A DNA stretch of 42,888 bases from Massilibacteroides sp. Its GTDB lineage: Bacteria > Bacteroidota > Bacteroidia > Bacteroidales > Tannerellaceae. This document shows positions 17,896 through 27,490 of this stretch, piece by piece. Where the stretch lies: NCBI RefSeq assembly GCF_028705895.1, contig NZ_JAQWCQ010000032.1, forward strand, positions 1 through 42,888. Reading direction: 5' to 3'. Position 1 is the stretch's first letter; every line of letters starts with the position of its first letter. Both the position numbers and the translations under genes were made by a program. The notes beneath the pieces are model-generated. The model had not been told where the DNA came from. It did not search any database and saw only the letters and a program-made list of their open reading frames with translations.

Positions 17896-20800
17896 ATGAA
17901 GAAACAAGAAATGTTATTTCTGAACAAAGGGATAGAAAGAATTCTGTTTCTATTTCTTTTCTTATGCTTGCCAATCGGACATTGTTCAAAAGTCCATGCA
18001 GAAGAGCAAGTGAAATCAATAACGATGGAATTGAAGGATGTATCGCTTGATTATGCGATAAAGGAGATTGAAAAAACGAGTGGATATTCGTTTTTTTATG
18101 ATGAGAATACGATTAACCTCTCAGAACGGGTTAGTATTACTGCCCAAAATAAAAGTTTAGAAAAAGTTTTATCGGATGTTCTGAGATCCACAAACATGAC
18201 GTTTGAGATTTCAAATAATCAGATTGTCTTAATACCGATAGGTAAGGAAAAAGAGACAATGGAAGCTTTTATTATGATTGATAAAGCATCACCTCAACAG
18301 CATAAGAAGATTATTAAAGGTGTTGTTCTCGATTCATATAAAGAACCTGTTATTGGTGCCAATATTGTTGAAAAAGGAACAACCAACGGAACGATCACAG
18401 ACATTAATGGAGCTTTTAGCTTAAGTGTTCCGGATAATGCCTCATTAATGGTCTCTTATATTGGTTATCTGTCTCAGGAGGTTGCGGTAACAGGAGATAA
18501 TCTTACTATTTCTTTAAAAGAAGATACGCAGACCTTGGAAGAGGTTGTTATAACCGGTTTCGGTCTTTCTCAAAAGAAAGCGACATTAACCGGAGCTATT
18601 ACTTCGGTGGGTTCAGATGAGATTAGTCGTTCAGTTGCATCAACGGCATCCGGAGCTTTAGTCGGAAAAATTGCGGGTATTAATACACGGCAAACAGATG
18701 GTCGCCCGGGAGCATCGACTTCCGTACAAATTCGTAACATGGGTAACCCTCTTTACGTAATCGATGGGGTTCAATCTGATGCAGGTCAATTTAACAATAT
18801 TGATTTCAACGACATCGAAAGTATCTCTGTCTTGAAAGATGCTTCTGCTTCTATTTACGGGGTACGTGCTGCAAACGGGGTGGTTGTTGTTACTACCAAG
18901 AAAGGAAAAAGAAACACAAAAAATACGGTCTCAATTAATAGTTACTACGGTTGGCAGAGTCCGTCAACCTTCCCGAAACCTGCGGATGCAGCGACATATA
19001 TAACTAATTACATACAGTCAGAAACAGTTCAGGGAAAAACGGATTATACCTATAGTAAAGAAGATTATCAAAAATGGTTGGCAGGGACAGAAAAAGGATA
19101 TGTTCCGTTTGACTGGTATGATTTTATATGGGAGACCAATCCTCAATATTACCTGAATGCAAATGTATCGGGTGGATCAGATAAGATTAATTATTATTTT
19201 TCTGTCGGACACTTGAATCAGCAAGCTATGATTGTTAATTATGGTGGTTTCCAACGTACAAACGTTCAGATGAGTATTGATGCTCAGATCAATGAACGTT
19301 TGAAGATCGGTGCTACTATGAACGGTCGAATAGAAGAACGTAAAAATCCGGGTGTTCCTGAAGCGGACGACTATTGGATGCCTCGTTTCGGTACTTATCG
19401 AAATCTACCGACTAAACGTCCTTTTGCTAATGACAATCCAAAATATCCGACATTAACGTCTTCTAATGCTGCGACAAATTTTGGTTGGTTAAATTATGAA
19501 TTGTCCGGAGAATATAAAGAAACATGGCGAGTAGCTCAATTACAGGCTACGGGAGAATATGATATTTTCGATGGATTGAAGGCTAAAGCTTTGGTAGGGT
19601 ACTATCTGGCTTATCAAAACATGAATAATCAGGAATATACCTACAAGCTTTATGGGTATGACGAAGCTACAGATACTTATCCGGTAATATTCGAAAACAC
19701 CAATCCCTGGAGGGAAAGAAGAGTTGGTCATAACGAAGAGGTTATGTCGAATATTCAATTGGCATATAATAAAAAGTTCGGAGATCATAATGTATCTGCA
19801 ATTGCCGGTTTTGAAGCAATAAAACGTGATACTCCTACTTCCTGGCTTCACTCTATTCCAACAGCGAATGCATTGCATCTGATTGATTATGAAACGATGG
19901 ATACATATACTGACGAAGGTAATGAAACAGAAGCTCGTCTTGGCTGGTTGTTCCGTGGAAATTATGACTATGCGAATAAGTATCTGGTTGAAGTTTCCGG
20001 TCGATACGACGGTTCCTGGAAATTTCCACCGAATCAGCGTTGGGGATTCTTCCCTTCTGCTTCTGTTGGTTGGAGAATTTCGGAGGAAGCGTTCTGGAAG
20101 GAAGCAAAAATTGCTAACGTATTTAGCGATTTGAAAATACGTGGTTCTTATGGTATGGTAGGAGATGATGATGTTTCAGGATATTCAGCTTTCGACTATA
20201 TGAGCGGTTATAACTATAAGAATGGTGGTTCTGTAATTGATGGTAAATACACGATCGGTTCCGTACCTCGTGGATTACCAGTGACTACTTTGTCCTGGAT
20301 TAAAGCTAAGATTTTGGATATTGGTTTTGATGTGGCATTTTTAGATAATCGCCTTTCCGGTCAATTTGACTTTTTCCGTCGTAAACGTACGGGTCTTCCG
20401 GCTTCAAGATATGATGTTCTTCTTCCCTCCGAAGTTGGCTTCTCTTTGCCAAAGGAAAACCTGAATTCGGATGTTCATATGGGATATGACGCTGCAGTTC
20501 GTTGGAGTGATAAAATTGAAGATTTTACTTACTCAATCGGAGGAAATATTACCTATGCTCGCTTCTATGACTGGGAACAATACAAACCACGTTTCTCAAA
20601 CTCATGGGATGAATATAGAAATTCAATAAATCATCGTTTTGGATATGTAAACTGGGGATTAGAAGCGATAGGTCAGTTCCAGAGCTGGGAAGAAATTGCC
20701 ACTTATACAATTGACAATGACCGTCAGGGAAATAAAACATTGCGTCCCGGTGATATCAAATACAAAGACATCAACGGTGATGGCGTGATTAATAGTATGG

Positions 20801-21336
20801 ATGAACGACCAATAGGGTATCGTGAAGGTGCTACGCCTATTCTGAACTTTGGTCTGAACTTTGCTTTTGGATGGAAAGGATTTGATTTGTCATTTGATAT
20901 TACAGGTGGAGCATTGGCTTCATGGTATCAGGATTGGGAACAACGTAATCCATTCCATGATGGAGGTAACAATCCTCAGTATTATATGGAAGATACTTGG
21001 CGTTTGGCAGATATCTGGGATGCAAACAGTGAGTTAATACCGGGGAAATATCCAATGTTGTTAATAGGAAACAGCTCGCATAGTAACTATTGGAATAGTA
21101 CTTTCTGGAAGAGAAACGTGCGTTATGTCAAGTTACGTAATTTAGAATTAGGTTATACGCTACCTAAGAGTCTCGTAGAAAAAGCCTTGATATCAGAATT
21201 ACGTTTTTATGTAGCAGGTACTAATTTACTTACATTGACAAATGCGCCAGGTATTGACCCCGAGTCATCGGAGGGAAATGGTCTGGGATATCCGACTACT
21301 CGCGTGATAAACATTGGTGTTAATCTTAAATTTTGA
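17896..21336 (+). CDS. SusC/RagA-family TonB-linked outer-membrane transporter with STN signalling domain
   Basis: 1146 residues. Signal region to about 35, STN domain about 38-115 (ITMELKDVSLDYAIKEIEK), carboxypeptidase-regulatory-like beta domain about 138-208 (GVVLDSYKEPVIGANIVEKG), TonB-box/plug from about 214 (LEEVVITGFG), then a 22-strand barrel ending INIGVNLKF. It imports an oligosaccharide or other ligand captured by the SusD partner, powered by TonB. The STN domain marks it as a transducer that reports ligand to the FecR anti-sigma next door. The 96-bp leader contains a 9-nt direct repeat (17820-17828 and 17879-17887), possibly part of the sigma-dependent promoter region. Ligand unknown. 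Confidence 0.95.
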   Translation: MKKQEMLFLNKGIERILFLFLFLCLPIGHCSKVHAEEQVKSITMELKDVSLDYAIKEIEKTSGYSFFYDENTINLSERVSITAQNKSLEKVLSDVLRSTNMTFEISNNQIVLIPIGKEKETMEAFIMIDKASPQQHKKIIKGVVLDSYKEPVIGANIVEKGTTNGTITDINGAFSLSVPDNASLMVSYIGYLSQEVAVTGDNLTISLKEDTQTLEEVVITGFGLSQKKATLTGAITSVGSDEISRSVASTASGALVGKIAGINTRQTDGRPGASTSVQIRNMGNPLYVIDGVQSDAGQFNNIDFNDIESISVLKDASASIYGVRAANGVVVVTTKKGKRNTKNTVSINSYYGWQSPSTFPKPADAATYITNYIQSETVQGKTDYTYSKEDYQKWLAGTEKGYVPFDWYDFIWETNPQYYLNANVSGGSDKINYYFSVGHLNQQAMIVNYGGFQRTNVQMSIDAQINERLKIGATMNGRIEERKNPGVPEADDYWMPRFGTYRNLPTKRPFANDNPKYPTLTSSNAATNFGWLNYELSGEYKETWRVAQLQATGEYDIFDGLKAKALVGYYLAYQNMNNQEYTYKLYGYDEATDTYPVIFENTNPWRERRVGHNEEVMSNIQLAYNKKFGDHNVSAIAGFEAIKRDTPTSWLHSIPTANALHLIDYETMDTYTDEGNETEARLGWLFRGNYDYANKYLVEVSGRYDGSWKFPPNQRWGFFPSASVGWRISEEAFWKEAKIANVFSDLKIRGSYGMVGDDDVSGYSAFDYMSGYNYKNGGSVIDGKYTIGSVPRGLPVTTLSWIKAKILDIGFDVAFLDNRLSGQFDFFRRKRTGLPASRYDVLLPSEVGFSLPKENLNSDVHMGYDAAVRWSDKIEDFTYSIGGNITYARFYDWEQYKPRFSNSWDEYRNSINHRFGYVNWGLEAIGQFQSWEEIATYTIDNDRQGNKTLRPGDIKYKDINGDGVINSMDERPIGYREGATPILNFGLNFAFGWKGFDLSFDITGGALASWYQDWEQRNPFHDGGNNPQYYMEDTWRLADIWDANSELIPGKYPMLLIGNSSHSNYWNSTFWKRNVRYVKLRNLELGYTLPKSLVEKALISELRFYVAGTNLLTLTNAPGIDPESSEGNGLGYPTTRVINIGVNLKF

Positions 21337-21341
21337 CAAGT

Positions 21342-23174
21342 ATGAAGATAAAATATATAATTGCAGCAATGGCAACTTGTATGTTGTCTATGACTGCTTG
21401 TGATGGTTTTCTGGATCAGGAACCTGATAAGATTATGACAGATGATCAGATTTTTGGAGATGCAGTCATGATTAAGTCTGTTTTAGCTAATTATTATGGT
21501 CGTGTAACATGGGGGCAACATGTGGCAGACTGGGGTGCACTGACTGTGTTAGATGAGGCTGCTTATTGTAATGGCGGTCCTGATCATCGATCTACATTCG
21601 AAGATGATCGTTGGAGGGTGTATGATTATACATTAATTCGTAATATAAATCAATTTTTATCCGGATTACGTGCTACTACCGTGTTGAAAGACTCAGAAAA
21701 AGCTCCATTAGAAGGAGAAGCTCGTTTTTTACGTGCCTGGTGTTATTTCAATATGTGTCGTGGTATGGGAGGAATGCCTATTGTTGGAGATGAAGTCTTC
21801 GATTATCAGGCAGGAATGGATATTACGGCTATACAGTATCCTCGTTCGACAGAAGTTGAGCTATATGACTATATCATAAAAGAATGTCAGGAGGTTTATG
21901 CTATGTTGCCTGCAGAAAAACAGACAAACTCAGCACGAGTAAATAAATGGGGTGCAAAAATGTTGGAAGCTCGTTCTGCTCTTTATGCGGGTTCGATAGC
22001 TAATTACAACAACAAGATGGCAAGCCCTATCAAAACAGATGGTGGTGAAGTAGGCATTCCAGCATCTAAAGCTGAGTCTTATTACAAGATTGCATTAGCT
22101 GCTGCTGAAGATGTTATTAAAAACAGTCCTTACTTGTTGCAAGATAAACGGCCGGATGATAAAGGGCTTAACTTTTATGAAGCTGTTTGTGTAAAAGATA
22201 ATAATACCGAAGTGATCTGGGCACGTGATTATAAATATCCCGGACAGACACATGGTTTTACAACACAAAATGCGCCGAAGTCTCATGCTGAAGATATCGA
22301 TAATAGCTATTTAGGAGTCGTATTGAATTTAGTAGAAGATTACGAATTGATAAATACTTCTACTCCGGGTCAGAAAAGTCTTATTCAGACTACTGAAAAT
22401 GGAACGTATAAATTCTATAACTCAGCCGACGAACCATTCAAGGATCGAGATCCGCGTTTGTGGGGAACTGTTATTTATCCGGGTGCTTCTTTCAAAAGTG
22501 TTGAGGTTGTTTTACAGGCTGGTCAATTAATCCGTGAAAACGGAAGCTGGGATATTAAAACAGGCGACTTGAATTCTAAAGATGAACAAGGAAACTTGAT
22601 AACCTCTCAGAATGGTCCTAAAGAATCAAATGAACAATACATTAATAAAACAGGTTTCTACGTTCGTAAATACTTAGATGAAACGCCTTCTTCAGGAACT
22701 CGTGGACGTGGTTCTGAAATGTGGATGCCTCGTTTCCGAATGTCAGAAGCTTATATGATTGCTACAGAAGCTGCTTTTGAATTAAATAATGATAAAGCAA
22801 TTGATTATATAAATGCAGTTCGCGAAAGAGCTGGAGTTCAACCGTTGACTACGCTTGTTTTTGATAATATCGTACATGAAAATAGAGTGGAGTTTGCTTT
22901 TGAAGACCACAGGTATTGGGACATGAAGCGCTGGCGTTTAGCAGATAAGATATGGAACGGAAACAACAATGATGAACAAGCCCGTCATAGACGTTTATGG
23001 CCGTACAAAGTTGTCGCTCCTGGTGATCCTAATGATGGAAAATGGGTGTTTGTTGAAGATTTCTTGTTTATGTCTCCGAATGCTCGTTATTTTAAGATGC
23101 AGAATTATTATAACTTCCTTGATTTGGGATGGATCAACAATAATCCGAAATTAGTTAAGAACCCGTATCAATAA
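21342..23174 (+). CDS. SusD/RagB-family nutrient-binding lipoprotein
   Basis: 610 residues with lipidation Cys20 (SMTAC) followed by DGFLDQEP, the usual SusD beginning. TPR-like helices include PLEGEARFLRAWCYFNMCRGMGGMP and the C-terminal region has MSEAYMIATEAAFELNNDKAIDYINAVRERAGV and FEDHRYWDMKRWR, both typical of SusD. It forms the lid over the SusC barrel at the cell surface and binds the glycan. The ATG at 21342 is preferred to a TTG at 21333 that overlaps the susC stop, since it gives a normal lipoprotein signal. Five bp separate it from susC. Confidence 0.95.
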   Translation: MKIKYIIAAMATCMLSMTACDGFLDQEPDKIMTDDQIFGDAVMIKSVLANYYGRVTWGQHVADWGALTVLDEAAYCNGGPDHRSTFEDDRWRVYDYTLIRNINQFLSGLRATTVLKDSEKAPLEGEARFLRAWCYFNMCRGMGGMPIVGDEVFDYQAGMDITAIQYPRSTEVELYDYIIKECQEVYAMLPAEKQTNSARVNKWGAKMLEARSALYAGSIANYNNKMASPIKTDGGEVGIPASKAESYYKIALAAAEDVIKNSPYLLQDKRPDDKGLNFYEAVCVKDNNTEVIWARDYKYPGQTHGFTTQNAPKSHAEDIDNSYLGVVLNLVEDYELINTSTPGQKSLIQTTENGTYKFYNSADEPFKDRDPRLWGTVIYPGASFKSVEVVLQAGQLIRENGSWDIKTGDLNSKDEQGNLITSQNGPKESNEQYINKTGFYVRKYLDETPSSGTRGRGSEMWMPRFRMSEAYMIATEAAFELNNDKAIDYINAVRERAGVQPLTTLVFDNIVHENRVEFAFEDHRYWDMKRWRLADKIWNGNNNDEQARHRRLWPYKVVAPGDPNDGKWVFVEDFLFMSPNARYFKMQNYYNFLDLGWINNNPKLVKNPYQ

Positions 23175-23184
23175 TTGAAATGTT

Positions 23185-23865
23185 ATGAAAATTAAAATAA
23201 TATCTAATATTCTTTTTGTCCTTGCCTTTTTGATTTCGTTGACAGGTTGTGGTAAGGATAATTATGATGAACCTGGATCAACTTTAATAGGTAAAATTAC
23301 ATATAATGGTGAGAGCCTTCATCTGCGTGGGACGGGGGAAGCAATCCGACTTCAGCTTTATCAGGACGGGTATGCAAAACGAGACCCTATTTCTGTGTAT
23401 GTAGGGCAGGATGGAGATTTCTCTGCTGTCCTTTTCCCGGGAGAATATAAGTTGGTAACCCGTGATGGAAATGGGCCTTGGGTAAATACACGTGATACAG
23501 TTGTCGTAAACCTAAAAGGTACGGCTACTGTGGAATTAGAAGTAACACCCTTCTTTACGGTTTCCGGGGAAAATCTTACAGTTTCCTCTACTGCTATGAA
23601 TGCTTCGTTTACGATTAATCAAATAGTTCCGACGGCTAAAATTCAGAGGGCTATGTTGATTTTAAGTAAAACGCAATTTGCTGATGATGTAAATAATTTA
23701 TTCCGTAAAGACTTTTCAGATATTTCGGTTGGAACGGTGAGCCTAAGCGCTGATATTAGCGGCAATGCGGATGTAGCCAATGCTGAGGCATTATATGCTC
23801 GAGTGGGAGTACAGGCTGTAGGTGCAGATCAGGCTATTTATTCAGAAGTTGTACGTTTGAGATAA
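23185..23865 (+). CDS. DUF3823-like surface lipoprotein of a SusCD cassette
   Basis: 226 residues with lipidation Cys22 (SLTGC). An N-terminal beta domain (about 33-120; GKITYNGESLHLRGTGEAI, FPGEYKLV) leads to a second beta domain. The layout fits DUF3823 proteins, which follow SusC/SusD and probably serve as extra surface glycan-binding proteins in the place of SusE/SusF. The family assignment is from recollection of this pattern. Last gene of the sigma/FecR/SusC/SusD cassette, 10 bp after susD and just before a strong terminator. The ligand cannot be told. Confidence 0.82.
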   Translation: MKIKIISNILFVLAFLISLTGCGKDNYDEPGSTLIGKITYNGESLHLRGTGEAIRLQLYQDGYAKRDPISVYVGQDGDFSAVLFPGEYKLVTRDGNGPWVNTRDTVVVNLKGTATVELEVTPFFTVSGENLTVSSTAMNASFTINQIVPTAKIQRAMLILSKTQFADDVNNLFRKDFSDISVGTVSLSADISGNADVANAEALYARVGVQAVGADQAIYSEVVRLR

Positions 23866-23883
23866 TAATTATCTTTTTGAGTG

Positions 23884-23930
23884 AAGCCCCTTTGTTTCCG
23901 GAATAACCGGCAAAGGGGCTTTCTTGTTTC
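23884..23930 (+). terminator. Terminator at the end of the SusCD cassette
   Basis: AAGCCCCTTTG (23884-23894) pairs with CAAAGGGGCTT (23911-23921), 11 bp. The loop has a second CCGG/CCGG pairing, and a T-rich tail follows. It separates the nutrient-uptake operon from the histidine genes. Confidence 0.92.
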
Positions 23931-23949
23931 TTTATCAATAATATTCCGC

Positions 23950-23985
23950 TTTGAAGGGGTAGCTACTGATTATTTACTATTTTTG
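23950..23985 (+). promoter_or_regulatory. Candidate promoter of the his operon
   Basis: TATTTTTG (23978-23985) matches TAnnTTTG exactly, 27 bp before the hisH ATG. A TTTG at 23950-23953 precedes it by 24 bp, a little longer than usual. No leader peptide or his attenuator is visible in the short leader. Confidence 0.5.
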
Positions 23986-24012
23986 TAATTTAAATTAAAG
24001 AGCTGAAGGACG

Positions 24013-24603
24013 ATGAAGGTTGTCATTATAAAGTATAATGCAGGTAATATTTATTCGGTTGATTATGCGTTGAAGCGTTTGGGGGTTGAACCTGTTATTA
24101 CAGATGATCCGAAGTTGATATGTAGCGCAGACAAAGTGATTTTTCCCGGAGTAGGGGAGGCGCTTTCTACAATGACTTATTTGAAAGAACGAGGATTGGA
24201 TGCTCTTATCCGCGGATTGAAACAGCCTGTCTTGGGTATCTGTCTCGGGATGCAGCTGATGTGCCGCTTTTCAGAAGAAGGGTCAGCTATTTGTTTGGGA
24301 ATTTTTGATACTCATGTGAAGCGATTTATTCCTGACCGCCACGAGGATAAAGTTCCTCATATGGGATGGAACACGTTGACCGATGTGAAAAGTTGTTTGT
24401 TTACTGCAGAACAGGAAGATAAATTTGCTTATTTTGTTCATAGTTATTATGTGCCTTTGAATGAATATACAATAGCAACGACAGATTATATTCTGCCCTT
24501 TAGTGCGGCTTTACATAAAGATAATTTTTATGCTACACAGTTTCATCCGGAAAAAAGCGGAGATGTGGGAGAACAGATATTGACTAACTTTCTTAAATTA
24601 TGA
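24013..24603 (+). CDS. hisH: Imidazole glycerol phosphate synthase, glutamine amidotransferase subunit
   Basis: Class I glutamine amidotransferase that supplies ammonia to HisF for the fifth step of histidine synthesis. 196 residues. The catalytic triad is visible as Cys77 in GICLGMQ, His178 and Glu180 in FHPEKSG. The N-terminal IIKYNAGN replaces the usual IVDYGxGN. Starts the his gene group, and its TGA overlaps the hisA start (ATGA). It needs HisF, encoded two genes on. Confidence 0.95.
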   Translation: MKVVIIKYNAGNIYSVDYALKRLGVEPVITDDPKLICSADKVIFPGVGEALSTMTYLKERGLDALIRGLKQPVLGICLGMQLMCRFSEEGSAICLGIFDTHVKRFIPDRHEDKVPHMGWNTLTDVKSCLFTAEQEDKFAYFVHSYYVPLNEYTIATTDYILPFSAALHKDNFYATQFHPEKSGDVGEQILTNFLKL

Positions 24604-25334
24604 TGTGTAATAATGTAATAGAACTTATTCCTGCCATTGATCTGATAGATGGTAAATGTGTGCGCCTTACGCAGGGGGATTATAGTTCAAAGAAGGTATA
24701 TAATGAAGATCCGTTAGAAGTCGCTAAGATGTTTGAAGATCATGGTATTACCCGGCTTCATCTGGTTGATTTGGATGGTGCACGCGCAGGTCGTGTAATT
24801 AATTATCGTGTATTAGAACGAATTGCAACCCGCACGGCTTTAATTATAGATTTCGGTGGTGGGCTAAAGGCTGAGGATGATCTGGAGATCGTGTTTGAAA
24901 GTGGAGCCCAGATGATTACAGGTGGTAGTATTGCTGTAGACAACCCAGCGGAATTTGAATCCTGGCTGAATAAATACGGAAGTGAAAAGATCATTCTTGG
25001 AGCTGATGCGAAAAATAAAAAAATAGCCGTCAATGGTTGGGAAGAAACAACAGAGCTTGACTTAATACCGTTCATTCGTGATTATTATAAAAAAGGAATT
25101 ACCAAGGTTATTTGTACGGATATAAGTAAGGATGGAATGTTGGAAGGTCCTGCGATTGATTTGTATAAGGAAATACGTGAAGAGGTGGAATATGTTCACA
25201 TAATAGCAAGTGGAGGTGTTTCGTCTATTGATGATATCGAAAAATTAAGAGAAGCGGGAATTCCGTCTGTCATTTTTGGAAAGGCTATTTATGAAGGTCG
25301 CATCCAATTGAAAGAATTATTACGCTTTACCTGA
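24600..25334 (+). CDS. hisA: Phosphoribosylformimino-5-aminoimidazole carboxamide ribotide isomerase
   Basis: TIM-barrel Amadori isomerase that converts ProFAR to PRFAR in histidine synthesis. 244 residues. The catalytic Asp pair is Asp14 in [10 protein letters not shown] and Asp136 in LGADAKN. Phosphate-binding Gly-rich loops are at FGGGLK and ASGGVSS. The start is an ATGATG overlapping the hisH stop, so the two are translationally coupled. Either ATG could be used. Confidence 0.95.
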   Translation: MMCNNVIELIPAIDLIDGKCVRLTQGDYSSKKVYNEDPLEVAKMFEDHGITRLHLVDLDGARAGRVINYRVLERIATRTALIIDFGGGLKAEDDLEIVFESGAQMITGGSIAVDNPAEFESWLNKYGSEKIILGADAKNKKIAVNGWEETTELDLIPFIRDYYKKGITKVICTDISKDGMLEGPAIDLYKEIREEVEYVHIIASGGVSSIDDIEKLREAGIPSVIFGKAIYEGRIQLKELLRFT

Positions 25335-25353
25335 TCTGAAAAATAGAAAAAGA

Positions 25354-26109
25354 ATGCTGGCTAAAAGAATCATACCTTGTCTGGATGTAAAAGACGGTAA
25401 AACAGTAAAAGGAGTGAATTTTGTGAATTTCAGAGATGCGGGAGATCCGGTCGAATTGGGAGCACAATACAGTCGGCAAGGCGCTGATGAATTAGTTTAC
25501 TTAGACATTACTGCGTCTCATGAAGGACGAAAGACATTTACTGAATTAGTTAAGAAAGTGGCTGCAAATATCAGCATCCCATTTACTGTCGGAGGTGGTA
25601 TTAATGCTCTGTCAGATGTAGATCGTTTATTGGCTGCCGGAGCAGATAAGGTTTCGATCAATTCATCTGCTTTGAGAAATCCTGATCTGATAGAGGAGAT
25701 CGCTAAAAATTTTGGAAGTCAGGTTTGCGTTGTTGCAATAGATGCTAATTTAGAGAATGGAAATTGGTTGTGTTACCTCAACGGTGGACGTATTCCGACA
25801 GACAAATTTTTGTTTGACTGGGCAAAAGAGGCAGAAAGTCGTGGAGCCGGCGAAATCCTTTTTACGAGTATGACACATGATGGGGTGAAAGAAGGCTATC
25901 CGAATGAAGCCCTTGCGTATTTAGCTGATACATTACATATTCCTGTGATCGCTTCCGGCGGAGCAGGTGAGATGAGCCATTTTCGTGACGCCTTTACTCT
26001 CGGAAAAGCGGATGCTGCTTTGGCTGCCAGTGTGTTTCATTTCGGTGAGATAGGAATATCAGACTTAAAAAAATACCTTTCTGAAGAAGGGGTAAACGTA
26101 CGATTATAA
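25354..26109 (+). CDS. hisF: Imidazole glycerol phosphate synthase, cyclase subunit
   Basis: TIM-barrel partner of HisH. It uses ammonia and PRFAR to make imidazole glycerol phosphate and AICAR. 251 residues. Catalytic Asp11 (PCLDVKDG) and Asp130 (VVAIDAN) are both present, with phosphate loops at VGGGIN and ASGGAGE. 19 bp after hisA in the same operon. Length and termini are standard. Confidence 0.96.
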   Translation: MLAKRIIPCLDVKDGKTVKGVNFVNFRDAGDPVELGAQYSRQGADELVYLDITASHEGRKTFTELVKKVAANISIPFTVGGGINALSDVDRLLAAGADKVSINSSALRNPDLIEEIAKNFGSQVCVVAIDANLENGNWLCYLNGGRIPTDKFLFDWAKEAESRGAGEILFTSMTHDGVKEGYPNEALAYLADTLHIPVIASGGAGEMSHFRDAFTLGKADAALAASVFHFGEIGISDLKKYLSEEGVNVRL

Positions 26110-26127
26110 ACAAGATCATAATATAAA

Positions 26128-26721
26128 ATGAAATTAGATTTCGAAAAAACAGGCGGCTTGATTCCCGCAATCATTCAAGACGAGAATACCTCTAAAGTAT
26201 TAATGCTTGGTTATATGAATGAAGAATCGTATAAATTAACAAAAGAAACCGGTAAGGTTACATTTTATAGTAGAAGCCGCGAAAAATTATGGGTAAAAGG
26301 TGAAACAAGCGGTAACTTCTTAACGGTAGTAAGCATGGTGGCAGATTGCGACAACGATACTATCCTGATCAAGGCGATTCCGGCCGGACCTGTTTGTCAT
26401 ACAGGTGCTGATACTTGTTTCGGTGAAAAAAACGTAGAAGATATTCTTTTCCTGAAATATCTGCAGAATTTTATTGAACAACGTCGCCAGGAAATGCCCG
26501 AAGGTTCTTATACAACTTCATTGTTTACCAAAGGCGTAAACCGTATGGCTCAAAAGGTAGGTGAAGAAGCTGTGGAAACAGTAATCGAAGCAACAAACGG
26601 TACGGAAGATGGTTTTATATATGAAGCGTCCGATTTGATTTATCATTTGATCGTATTGCTGACAAGTAAGGGGCTTCGCATGGAAGATCTGGTACGTGAA
26701 TTAAAGAAAAGGCATAAATAA
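26128..26721 (+). CDS. hisIE: Bifunctional phosphoribosyl-AMP cyclohydrolase / phosphoribosyl-ATP pyrophosphatase
   Basis: Catalyses the second and third steps of histidine synthesis. The N-terminal HisI domain (about 1-105) shows VLMLGYMNEES, FYSRSREKLWVKGETSGN and the metal-binding DCDNDT with the CHTGADTCF cluster. The C-terminal HisE domain (about 108-197) shows SLFTKGVNRMAQKVGEEAVE and DLIYHLIVLL. 197 residues, the normal size for the fusion. Fourth gene of hisH-A-F-IE. hisG, D, C and B are not in this window, so the pathway is split across loci. Confidence 0.95.
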   Translation: MKLDFEKTGGLIPAIIQDENTSKVLMLGYMNEESYKLTKETGKVTFYSRSREKLWVKGETSGNFLTVVSMVADCDNDTILIKAIPAGPVCHTGADTCFGEKNVEDILFLKYLQNFIEQRRQEMPEGSYTTSLFTKGVNRMAQKVGEEAVETVIEATNGTEDGFIYEASDLIYHLIVLLTSKGLRMEDLVRELKKRHK

Positions 26722-26749
26722 GAATCTTCGGATAAAAAATAGTTCAGAT

Positions 26750-27424
26750 ATGGAAGAAACTGTTCTGCTGAAAATGAATAATGTAAGCATTTGCCGCGAA
26801 GAAAACGTGATATTGAGAAATGCGTCTTTTGAATTGAAGAACGGCGAATTTGTCTATATAATAGGTAAGGTCGGTTCCGGCAAGAGCAGTTTGTTGAAAT
26901 CATTTTACTGTGAACTCCCAATAGATAGCGGAGATGCCCATATTCTGGATTATGATTTAAATTCCATCAAACGTAAAGATATTCCTTATCTGCGAAGAAG
27001 ACTGGGAATTGTTTTTCAGGATTTTCAGTTGTTAACAGACCGTTCCGTAATTAAAAATCTCGAATTTGTACTGAAAGCAACCGGATGGAAGAAGAATGAG
27101 ATGTCGGAACGGATTGCCAAAGTATTACATCAGGTAGGGATGCAGAATAAAGGATATAAATTACCTCATGAACTCTCCGGAGGTGAACAACAGCGTATTG
27201 TTATTGCGCGTGCATTGTTGAATAATCCGTCAATTATTCTGGCCGATGAGCCGACAGGAAATCTCGATCCTGAAACCGGAGGACAGATTGTACAGCTACT
27301 ACATGATATCTGTAAAGAAGGTACGGCTGTTATTATGACTACACATAATTATACTTTGGTTCAGAATTATCCCGGACGTGTTGTGAAATGTGAGAATGCT
27401 TGTCTTACTGATGTTGGAGAATGA
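26750..27424 (+). CDS. ABC transporter ATPase of the FtsE type
   Basis: 224 residues. Walker [10 protein letters not shown] (39-47), Q-loop VFQDFQL, signature LSGGEQQR, Walker [13 protein letters not shown] and switch His in TTHN. The closest class is FtsE/LolD, cytoplasmic ATPases driving FtsX- or LolC-type mechanotransmission rather than substrate import. FtsE works with FtsX in cell division and peptidoglycan hydrolase control. No ftsX lies next to it, so the partner must be elsewhere. It follows hisIE by 28 bp on the same strand and precedes lysC. ftsE is the likely identity but LolD-like use is not excluded. Confidence 0.82.
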   Translation: MEETVLLKMNNVSICREENVILRNASFELKNGEFVYIIGKVGSGKSSLLKSFYCELPIDSGDAHILDYDLNSIKRKDIPYLRRRLGIVFQDFQLLTDRSVIKNLEFVLKATGWKKNEMSERIAKVLHQVGMQNKGYKLPHELSGGEQQRIVIARALLNNPSIILADEPTGNLDPETGGQIVQLLHDICKEGTAVIMTTHNYTLVQNYPGRVVKCENACLTDVGE

Positions 27425-27433
27425 ATTTTTATG

Positions 27434-27441
27434 TAACTTTG
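27434..27441 (+). promoter_or_regulatory. Candidate -7 element for lysC
   Basis: TAACTTTG matches TAnnTTTG exactly. With transcription starting about 7 bp on, the ATG at 27461 would have a leader of roughly 12 nt and the ATG at 27491 about 42 nt, which favours the second start. No clear TTTG at -33. Confidence 0.45.
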
Positions 27442-27490
27442 TTGCGTGTTTGATTAAAACATGAACAATTTAATAATAGATATAGAAAAA

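Noticed and set aside
21333-21341. TTG start for SusD overlapping the susC stop
   Set aside because: The ATG at 21342 gives the standard lipoprotein signal and spacing.
27461-27490. ATG start for LysC ten codons upstream
   Set aside because: Aspartate kinases normally begin right at the KFGGTS strand, and this ATG is only about 20 bp from the -7 element. It is not fully excluded.
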